Part shown: one piece after another, positions 8,624-14,896 of the stretch
How positions within the stretch are numbered: position 1 is the stretch's first letter
How the letters are laid out: each line of letters begins with the position of its first letter
Assembly: GCA_036939975.1 (NCBI GenBank)
Contig: JALLPB010000758.1
Span: 1-14,896 of the forward strand
Source of the DNA: Cyclostephanos tholiformis
Lineage: Eukaryota; Bacillariophyta; Thalassiosirophyceae; Thalassiosirales; Thalassiosiraceae
Direction: 5' to 3'
DNA length: 14,896 nucleotides
Notes under the pieces: model-generated
Databases searched by the model: none
What the model saw: only the letters and a program-made list of their open reading frames with translations
What the model was told of the DNA's origin: nothing
Position numbers and translations under genes: made by a program

Positions 8624-9178
8624 CCACAACTGAGCGGGGAACAACAACCGCAGCTCCACACGAGCCTCGAGGTGCAGGAGGAGGCCGGTCAAGAATTCGC
8701 CAAGGAGGCACAGCAGCTGTTTAACGTGACGCTGGCACAAGGAGGGGAACTCCCAGATAATAGGGTGTACTTGGACGGATGTTCCACCGTGATGGCATTC
8801 AAGAATGACAAGTTTCTGAAGAGCATCAAGACAGAAGCACGAGGAGTAAAGATAAACTGCAATGCGGGTACCATCAGCACCAACAAGAGAGGAAGGTATG
8901 GGAACCTGCACATGTGGTATCTGCCCGAGGGGATTGCAAACATTATTTCCATGCATGAGCTTGAGGCACTCTATTGTATCACGTACGACAGCTGGACAGG
9001 ATATTACGTAGTGCACACGCCAAAGAGAGAGGTACAGTTCTATAAAGATGAGCAGGGGCTGCCGTACTTAGTCCTGGAAAAGTCGAGCGAGGCTGGAACA
9101 TTGCTCCTCATGCAACACGAGGAGAGAACCTGCGATGAGGAAGAGGAGCAGTCCCTGCAGACCGTGAGAGGAAACTAG
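8624..9178 (+). pseudogene. copia aspartic protease region, truncated by a stop
   Basis: This is in the same frame as gag. The catalytic motif region reads VYLDGCSTV with the Asp codon at 8774-8776; the usual motif is D-S/T-G, so DGC is unusual. Downstream are NIISMHEL, which fits the hydrophobic C-terminal half of copia proteases, and ITYDSWTGYYVVHTPK. The frame ends at TAG 9176-9178, probably a former Lys or similar codon, because the same frame continues into the integrase N terminus. The protease would cut the Gag-Pol polyprotein. Confidence 0.75.
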
Positions 9179-10381
9179 GAGGGGTACACAAAGCGAGAGG
9201 TGCTGAAGGCCAAGGAAGCACGGCGGGCACAGGCAATGATGGGAAACCCCAGTGAGGGAGACTACAAGGCCATGGTGAGCCAAAATCTGATTCCCAACTG
9301 TCCTGTGACCTGCTCCGATATTGCTAACGCCAAAGCCATGGAAAATGGTGCGACGGACGCCTGCGCCTGTGGTTGCGGACTATGTGGCCATTCCGCGAGG
9401 ACTTGTGCAAGCCAACAAAATGGTGACGCTGGCTGCGGACGGTTCTTTGTGGACGGGACGGCATTCCTGTTAACTGTGGCTTGGAGGATCAATTTCGTCA
9501 TGGGGGAGTACTTGCCAACAAGGAAGGCAGTAAGTTTAAGCAGGCACGTGAGACGAGTGTTGGACGTGTACAAGCGGGCAGGTTTTAGAGTAAGGACTAT
9601 TTTAATGGATGGAGAATTTGAAAAACTAAAACCGCTTATGCCCCAGGTGGAGTGCAACACAACAGCGGCAAAGGAGCATGTGAGCGAGGCAGAGCAAACA
9701 ATACGGATGCTCAAGGAGCAGGTGAGAGGGCTTCTGGTAATGCTGCCTTTCACACACATCCCAAGGCATATGAAGATCGAGTTCATCTATTTCATGATAC
9801 TGTGGATGAATTCGTTCCCTGTCAAGTTCGGGATCTTGCAGACATATTCACCGCGAGAGTTGCTGGTTTGATGGTGGCTAGATTACAAAAAACACAGTCG
9901 GGTGCTGCCGGGGACATACTGTGAAGTACATGACAAGCCTAACCCAACTAACACGATGGTTCCACATACACACAAGGCGACCGCGCTAGGTCCCACGGGG
10001 AATCTGCAAGGAAGTGTAAAGTTCTTCTGCCTGAACATGGGCCGTATATTGAAGCGGAGATCGTTCACACCGATGCCAATGCCAGACTTGGTCATTCAGA
10101 AGGTGATCAGGATCGGCAAACAAGAGAGACAAGGCCGGGTGTTCCGGTTCACTAACCGATGAGGGGAACCATACGAGTGGACAGATGAGGTGCCCGAAGA
10201 TGATCCGGACTTCCAGGGGCTGTTGAAGGATGGTGACAGTGCCGCCGTGTATCCGGATGTGAATGCTGAGCTCCCAGGGGTGGAACTGGAATCTGAAGTG
10301 CAGAATTATCAAACAATTACAGACACACCTGGCCCTGACTTCCTGAACTGGCAGGAGCGGCACTCCATAACGTCGGGATAG
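9179..10381 (+). pseudogene. copia integrase, disrupted
   Basis: The N-terminal part reads YTKREVLKAKEARRAQAMMG and NLIPNCPVTCSDIANA. Between about 9340 and 9440 the readable protein sits in another frame (VVADYVAIPRGLV), bounded by two compensating frameshifts and an apparent short deletion. Catalytic acids: a first Asp at 9438-9440, a second in ILMDGEFE (9608-9610), and a Glu in HVSEAEQ (9686-9688). The C-terminal part includes GTYCEVHDKPNPTNTM and LGPTGNLQGSVKFF. TGA at 9869 and 10160 interrupt the frame, and it ends at TAG 10379-10381 after a frameshift. The D-to-E gap is about 25 residues, shorter than the classical 35. Integrase would insert element cDNA. Confidence 0.85.
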
Positions 10382-10694
10382 ATGCCAATGAGATGATTTG
10401 AAATGCACAGGATGACCATGCACAGACGACAGGCCCAGCACTTGCGGAGGGAGACCACACACTTGTTGCGGGAAATGAAGACTAGATTGTATACAAACTC
10501 ACATTTGACCTTCCTGATGCGGGGCTAGTCAATGCCGAAATGGATGACGGGTCCACCATGGGCTACAGCCGATGAGATGACGGTGCTGAAGTTGCCATGG
10601 GTGGTGACGACGAGACCGGCGGTCGACATTATCCGACACGATCACGCAAGAGTGGGATCGGGAACCAACCGTATGACACATATGCACCTCAAAA
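10382..10694 (+). pseudogene. integrase-RT linker of copia pol, three stops
   Basis: The readable frame shifts by one near 10370, giving an acidic linker (NVGIDANEM ... DDETGGRHYPTRSRKSG). Stops are TGA 10399, TAG 10483 and TGA 10573, the last in the context CGATGA. An A5 run at 10691-10695 marks the next frameshift into RT. No catalytic domain is expected here. Confidence 0.6.
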
Positions 10695-11726
10695 ATGACA
10701 TTCCTTCAACTTGGGATGGTGCAAGTGCACAGGAGTGTCATTGAGGCAAACAACCTTGTGAGGATGACAAATGAGGAGCGGTTGGTGGCGATGACCGTGA
10801 CGACAACATCTAAGCCATTTGTAGATGACGTGATGCATCAAGTGGACAGGGTGATGTGCACCACATCGGAAGAGGAGCTCGGAGTAATGGCATACCTCCT
10901 GACCCAGTACAACTTGAAGCCCGGCCTGCGACAATTCGGAGCAAGAGGAGAGAAGGCCGCGCTAAAGGAAATGACACAACTCCACATCATGGACACGTGG
11001 ATGCCTATGGAGGCCGAAAAGCTGTCCAGGGAGCAGAAGATGAAAGCACTTTCCTCGCTGCTCTTCCTAAAAGAGAAGCGAATGGGAGATGTGAAAGGGA
11101 GAGCATGTGTAAATGGAGCGCCCCAGCACAAATACCCAAAGGAGGAAGCAGCATCACCTACAGTGTCGACCGAATCAACGTTTATCACTGCGGCCATCGC
11201 GGCAAAAGAAAAAAGAATAGTGAGGTGCTACGACAAGCCCAGCACGTTCGTGAACACTGATGTGGATGAGGAGGTACTAATGGTACTGAAGGGAGAGTTA
11301 GCAGACATGATGATTCAGATTGCACCCGAGACCTACAGGAGATACATAACAGTAGACAAAAAGGGAATGCGCATCCTCTACGTAAAACTCCAGAAAGCGC
11401 TGTACGGACTAATGAGGGCGAGTTTGCTGTTCTATAGGAAGCTGAGGAAGGTGTTCAAACGATATGGAATGATCGTCAACCCATACGACCCGTGCATGGC
11501 AAACATGGACACAAAGTCCGGGAAGCAGCTCACTTTGGTATGGCATGTGGACGACCTCATGGCGTCCTGCAAGGATGATTTTGAGCTGACAAAGTTCTCG
11601 TGCTACTTGGGAGGAATATATGGACCGAAACTGAGCATGCACTTGGGGAAAAGGCATGACTATCTAGGGGTGGACATGGAGTTCTGCAACGATGGAGCAC
11701 TGGAGGTGTCCAAGGACGAGCGGTAA
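10695..11726 (+). pseudogene. copia reverse transcriptase, long open segment
   Basis: This is the longest intact piece of pol, 343 codons. It has the connecting helix region ENGRACVNG-like text (KGRACVNGAPQHKY), the palm with DVDEEVLMVLKGELADMM carrying the first catalytic Asp, the copia signature LQKALYGLMRASLLFYRKL, and the catalytic box HVDD (His 11544-11546, Asp 11550-11552 and 11553-11555). The box is YVDD in most elements, so Tyr to His is noted. It ends KHDYLGVDMEF and ECSKDER-like text at a frameshift near 11719. It would copy element RNA into DNA. Confidence 0.88.
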
Positions 11727-12569
11727 CGCCGGTGCATGACAAGCTGTTTGTGATCAGGAATGAAAAGGAAGCAAGAAAGCTGAGTGAAGAACAGGCGCTG
11801 GCATTTCACCACACGGTTGCACAACTGCTGTTCATGGTGACAAGAGTGAGATGGGAAACTCAGATGGCCGTGGCTTTTCTCACAACAAGGGTAAAGAGCC
11901 CAGATGAGGACGATTGGGGAAAGTTGAAGCGTGTGCTAAAATATCTAAATGGAACTAAATATCTGAAGCTGAGGCTTACCGTGGACAACCTAGCGATGTT
12001 AAAGTGGTATGTAGATGGATTGCATAATGTTCACTGGGACTGCAAAGGGCATGGAGGGGCTGTGTTCTAGTTAGGACGAGGGGCGACCTCAAGCTACTCA
12101 AGGAAGCTGAAGTTGAATATGAGAAGCTCAATGGAAATGGAACTGGTGGCGGCGGACATGTTTATGCCAGAAATATTGTGGTCCCTACACTTCGTACAGG
12201 CGCAGGGATACAACGTAGAATGTGTAGGATTATACCAGGACAACATCAGTACCCAGCTGCTGATAAAGAACAGTAAATTGTCAAGTGGGAAAAGACAAAA
12301 CACATAAAGGCGAAGTTCTTCTTTATCAAGGACAGAGTTGATAGTGGAGAGATAACCGTAATAGACTGCCCTGCTGAAGGAATGTTGGCAGATGTGATGA
12401 CTAAACCATTGCAAGGTACAGCATTCCGAGTAATGAGAGCCGAACTAATGAGCTGCGATATGAACTATGTGGATCCACCAGAAGCAGAGGAATTAGATTC
12501 AATTGCTAACCCTAAGACGATGTCATGGAAGAGTGTCATCTCGACTACCTTCAAGACACCGCAGGAGTG
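11727..12569 (+). pseudogene. copia RT thumb and RNase H, C terminus running into the 3' LTR
   Basis: After the frameshift near 11719 the frame reads HDKLFVIRNEKEARKL, the thumb LKRVLKYLNGTKYLKL, then RNase H: WYVDGLHNVHWDCKGHGGA (catalytic Asp 12014-12016), SSMEMELVAADM, GLYQDNISTQLL. TAG at 12068 interrupts it. A frameshift near 12290 in an A-rich stretch leads to KHIKAKFFFIKDRV and MLADVMTKPLQG, the usual C-terminal signature. The open frame continues into the LTR to 12726. RNase H would remove the RNA template. Confidence 0.88.
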
Positions 12570-12806
12570 TGTTGGGGAGAACAAGAATCTGAGAACGGTG
12601 CGGCGAGTGGACACTAGACAACATCCAAATGGAGCACTAAAACGAAACCTTGGGGTAGCGAGACTCAAAGCTCCGACGTGGCGAGTAGAAGCATCTGGAG
12701 GAAGAGGAGGAAGAGAGAAAAATTAAGAGCGTGGCTCACTCACTTATTAGATTATCTAATGATACAATGATATGCGTTTAGCATCTAGATTGACGTCTTC
12801 TCAACA
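12570..12806 (+). repeat. 3' LTR of the copia element
   Basis: 237 bases, TG...CA. It carries 20 bases at 12592-12611 that are absent from the 5' LTR. The segment matching 7336-7350 is shortened to CTTATTAGATTAT (12743-12755). No strong purine tract precedes it; the bases just upstream are GCAGGAGTG. Confidence 0.95.
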
Positions 12807-12811
12807 CTGCA
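12807..12811. repeat. target-site duplication, right copy (CTGCA)
   Basis: Identical to 7179-7183, confirming the element boundaries. Confidence 0.95.
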
Positions 12812-12998
12812 ACACATATTCTTGGTCTGTCAACCTGCTCTTTTGTGTCTGACCAGCTGACACTCTTTCAGTGCAACACAGCGGAATTTTAGACAGCCTC
12901 AAATGGTGGGAACCATAGCCATTCCCACCATTTCCCTTTTCTTAAACCCACTAATAGTGTAATTCCATGTTTGCAAAAATGTTGTTTTCCACTTCCAT
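12807..12998 (-). pseudogene. right half of a minus-strand frame split by the copia insertion
   Basis: From ATG at 12998-12996 the minus frame reads MEVENNIFANMELHY, then TAG (12953-12951, plausibly a former TGG), WV, TAA (12944-12942), then GYGSHHLRLSKIPLCCTERV and SRLTDQEYVLQ up to the insertion point. Removing the element and one CTGCA joins it in frame to CLRFVKNHHYGSANMFEQR on the left side. From 12941 the joined frame is open for about 80 codons. It could be the 5' exon of the decayed gene at 5972-6955, which is on the same strand and downstream. No family is recognised, and plus-strand frames across the same bases are also partly open, so the strand is uncertain. Confidence 0.35.
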
Positions 12999-13136
12999 TT
13001 TGCATGCAAATTACACTTAGTACTGGCTTAGCCTTTCACCTTTCTTCTTGTTTTCTATTTGCATTATCTACATTAGGTATTGCAATCAAAGGCATAACGA
13101 GTTTTTCCTCCCCAAGGGAAAATACAGAAAACAGAG

Positions 13137-13234
13137 GTAAGATGATGTGAAAAAGATAAACTTGCAGATAGTGTTACCAGACGTGGCTGACAAGAAATGT
13201 GAGGTGCTGAGTCACAGTCCTTTTTGTTTTTCAG
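13137..13234 (+). other. candidate intron preceding the plus-strand terminal exon
   Basis: The donor GAG|GTAAGA is near-consensus (GT at 13137-13138). The acceptor is a strong pyrimidine tract ending TTTTTCAG at 13234. The 98-base length matches neighbouring introns. The exon to its left is open only back to a TAA at 13096-13098, so the gene upstream is not resolved. Confidence 0.5.
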
Positions 13235-13408
13235 TATCTGGATACCTCCTGTGGAGAAACCTTAGTGGACCAGTGCAAGGGTTTTGCTTTTGTTGGGCTT
13301 GATCCTTTTATCACTGGTAGACAAACGGTGCTGTGTCTGTGTTGCACCGATACAGAGGAGCAAAGACAAGCGTTGCAAACAGTGCACGAAGTGATGATGG
13401 GAGATTAG
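13235..13408 (+). CDS. terminal exon of an unidentified gene (partial)
   Basis: After the acceptor, 57 codons run to TAG 13406-13408: YLDTSCGETLVDQCKGFAF, then VGLDPFITGRQ, a Cys-rich VLCLCC, and a charged helical end TEEQRQALQTVHEVMMGD. The other two plus frames close within 20 codons. It converges on the fasciclin gene with about 210 bases between their stops, a common arrangement in compact genomes. I do not recognise the family. The upstream exons are not evident, and the copia insertion 430 bases to the left may have separated or damaged them. Confidence 0.4.
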   Translation, partial: YLDTSCGETLVDQCKGFAFVGLDPFITGRQTVLCLCCTDTEEQRQALQTVHEVMMGD

Positions 13409-13618
13409 AGAGACCAGAAGATGTGTATGTGTTTGTAAACCGCATCTGAGTCATTGTTAGAAACAAAGTATCAGCAAAGGTAGATTATCATGAGCAAGAC
13501 ATGGTTTTTTATGTTTACATTTGTACACATTTCCAAATACCTATATCATTTCACTCTTCTTCATACATCCGTCGCTAGACAAGAATGAACCATTTCAGAT
13601 GCCATAGTAGTTGAACTA
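13409..13618. other. convergent intergenic spacer
   Basis: Spacer between two stop codons. It should hold both 3' ends. Bases 13605-13621 form a near-perfect palindrome (8-base arms around one G) that overlaps the fasciclin stop codon. No other feature was found. Confidence 0.5.
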
Positions 13619-14286
13619 CTAGGGGGGTGAGAGTACCCCATTCATCTTGTAAATAATGCCATTGCTGCCCTTAATCTCAGGAAGAGAGGCTCTGATTCCA
13701 TTCACAAACATTTTGCCGAAGCGCGTCTTCCTCACTTTGATTATGTCTCCATTAAGAGTCATAAGGGTAGTCACGCCAACCTTGAAATCACATTTAGGGT
13801 ACTTTCCAGAAACAACATGATACTTGAGAATGTCCTGCAGAGTACCGAGATTCTCTGGTTCGAGCAAAGAGTCCAGTGTTCCAGCCGGAAGAGCTGCAAA
13901 GGAAGCGTCGGTCGGAGCTAGATTCGCGTCAACCGTGTATGGTGCGTCAGAAAAGAATTCCGAGGAAATGCAAATTGATTGACGAACACTAACTAACCGA
14001 AAACCGTGAATGGGCCCGCACCAGAAAGGGCATCCACGAGATCTGCTACCGTAAGGGCTGCAACCAATGTCTCAAACTCGGGTTTAGCCCCAACGGCAAG
14101 TTCGACGATGGTCTTAGACGACGAGGCCGCCATGGAACGAACGCTCTGTCGCTCCTCCTCCTTAATTCCGTCGCCGAGAGCGGACACTAGCACGCCATCC
14201 TCATAACTTGATTCCAGTCCAACGACGGTGAATGGCACAATGACCACAAGGATGGCGAAGAGGAATTTGGCAGCAAAAGACTTCAT
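13619..14286 (-). CDS. secreted fasciclin (FAS1) domain protein, two exons
   Basis: Exon 1 is 14286-13998 and exon 2 is 13917-13619, 195 residues in all. ATG 14286 is chosen because it begins a clear signal peptide (MKSFAAKFLFAILVVIVPF); a more upstream ATG at 14316 would add ten residues before it. One FAS1 domain spans about residues 62-195: ELAVGAKPEFETLVAALTV, the H1 region TVFAPTDASF formed across the intron, the central KYHVVSGK, and the H2 end NGIIYKMNGVLSPP. FAS1 domains act in cell adhesion and extracellular matrix. Here the protein would be exported to the surface or cell wall. No GPI tail or transmembrane helix follows the domain. Substrate and partner are unknown. The gene has no stops or frameshifts. 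Confidence 0.92.
13918..13997 (-). other. intron of the fasciclin gene (phase 1, 80 bases)
   Basis: The donor is GTTAGT (13997-13992) and the acceptor is AATCTAG ending at 13918. Splicing joins G with CT to make the Ala codon of the conserved motif TVFAPTDASF, which is strong protein-level support. Without splicing, TAG at 13995-13993 would end the protein immediately. Confidence 0.9.
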
Positions 14287-14896
14287 TGTAATGTTGATTA
14301 GCTGGTAGAGAAACAAATTATGACATAATTAATTGTGAATGAACTGGAAACAGTCCGAACACAACCTGACGTGGCTCTATTCCAACGAGAGATGAGTCAG
14401 AAAAAGTGAGTCTTATGAAACATCGACAAAGTGAAAGTGACAGCGTGTCTAAAACAATGATATCGATTCAATCGATTATCAAGTCAGAGAACATCGTTCG
14501 TATACATGGTGGTGCATAGATTCTATCCACGCGAGCTAGTCATCGAAAAAGATTTTATTGGAGTACTAGTGTGTGAGGTTGAGGGAGTTGTTGGGCTTTC
14601 CCCCCATTTCTCTAATCGCGAAAGAAAAAACCCTAGTGACATGCAAGTTTCTAAAAAATAAGAAAAGAGAAAGGAGACCCAAGGGCACCCTTCTCGTTTA
14701 TTTAATACAGTGGGATTCTGCCATTATAGACTTCTAGGATACTCCTCAACGGCGGAACTCGACGACTTCGTACCGAAGTTCATAACGTAATGGTAGAATC
14801 CATTACCAGTCTAAGGCGTAATTTGGGACGATTTTTTTTACGTACTAAAAAAGGGTAAATGTGGGACGTTTCGCGCGCATCGCTATATCTTTAAGG
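14287..14896. other. upstream region of the fasciclin gene, no further gene seen
   Basis: About 600 bases with no convincing coding frame. It should contain the fasciclin promoter, but I see no element I can name with confidence. A diverged inverted repeat occupies 14713-14801 and is described separately. Confidence 0.5.
14713..14801. repeat. imperfect inverted repeat with nested hairpins
   Basis: The left arm 14713-14734 (GGATTCTGCCATTATAGACT...) pairs, with a few gaps, with the right arm 14775-14801. The core GGATTCTGCCATTA versus TAATGGTAGAATCC differs at one base. Smaller perfect stems lie inside or beside it: ACTTCG/CGAAGT at 14765-14779 and GTAATGG/CCATTAC at 14787-14806. It may be a small foldback element or a regulatory structure. 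Confidence 0.6.

Larger units (their letters stand above)
7184..12806 (+). mobile_element. full-length Ty1/copia LTR retrotransposon, coding-dead
   Basis: The element is 5,623 bases: LTRs of 218 and 237 bases beginning TGTTGGGG and ending TCAACA, flanked by the perfect duplication CTGCA. The internal order is gag, protease, integrase, RT, RNase H, with integrase before RT, which is diagnostic of copia. Wording such as NCPVTCSDIANA, RTILMDGEFE, LMVLKGELADMM and KALYGLMRA resembles copia elements of diatoms from memory. Coding is interrupted by in-frame stops at 7865, 7904, 8423, 8444, 9176, 9869, 10160, 10399, 10483, 10573 and 12068 and by frameshifts near 7608, 9340, 9440, 10370, 10693, 11719 and 12290. 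LTR identity is about 94 percent ignoring gaps, so insertion was not very recent. Confidence 0.97.

Noticed and set aside
8288..9016. 242-codon minus-strand frame
   Set aside because: It is antisense to clear copia gag-protease coding on the plus strand and has no recognisable motif.
12465..12668. Minus-strand frame starting inside the 3' LTR
   Set aside because: The same antisense frame occurs in the 5' LTR. It is a shadow of LTR sequence and of the pol C terminus.
7419..12726. TGA read as an amino acid in the copia element (alternative code or recoding)
   Set aside because: TAA and TAG stops and frameshifts are also present, and the intact fasciclin gene needs no recoding. Point-mutation decay explains all of it.
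14765..14787. Resemblance to a lox-type recombination site (ACTTCGTAC...GAAGTTCAT)
   Set aside because: Only short pieces match and the arm length and spacer are wrong. A local hairpin explains the symmetry.
1..14896. tRNA or rRNA genes
   Set aside because: I saw no cloverleaf-like T-loop/anticodon arrangement and no conserved rRNA words. A covariance-model scan would be needed to exclude a divergent tRNA.

Overview
The window looks like nuclear DNA of a eukaryotic microalga, most likely a diatom or related stramenopile. The reasons are short GT-AG introns (about 80 to 98 bases where I can place them), a Ty1/copia element whose gag and pol wording resembles the copia elements I know from diatoms, degraded Ty3/gypsy pol with the same flavour, and a secreted single-domain fasciclin gene. 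The organism assignment is inference; no marker gene is present.

Layout. Bases 1-57 may hold the tail of a coding frame. Bases 500-1430 are a CG-rich low-complexity tract built from GTC/ATC and GAC/GAT triplets; its two halves are reverse complements. Bases 1431-2113 are AT-rich, with a 62-base tandem duplication and an 18-base palindrome. Bases 2114-3940 (minus) are a broken gypsy protease, reverse transcriptase and RNase H; a degraded gag-like stretch probably continues to about 4960. Bases 5321-5380 are three copies of a 20-base repeat. Bases 5505-5873 (plus) hold an unidentified open frame. Bases 5972-6955 (minus) read as three exons of an unrecognised, decayed protein gene.

Bases 7184-12806 are a complete copia element: two LTRs starting TG and ending CA, a perfect 5-base target duplication (CTGCA), and gag, protease, integrase, reverse transcriptase and RNase H in order. 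It carries at least eleven in-frame stops and several frameshifts, so it is dead in its own proteins. Deleting it and one target copy joins an open minus-strand frame across the insertion site, so it may have landed in an exon of the same decayed gene seen at 5972-6955.

Right of the element, a plus-strand terminal exon (stop at 13406-13408) converges on an intact two-exon minus-strand fasciclin-domain gene (14286 to 13619), the only gene here that looks fully functional. The last 600 bases are its upstream region, including a diverged inverted repeat at 14713-14801.

The strongest novel leads are (1) the unrecognised spliced gene split by the retrotransposon, (2) a 15-base perfect complement between the 5' LTR and the primer-binding position, suggesting self-priming, and (3) repeated CGA-to-TGA style decay in the element.
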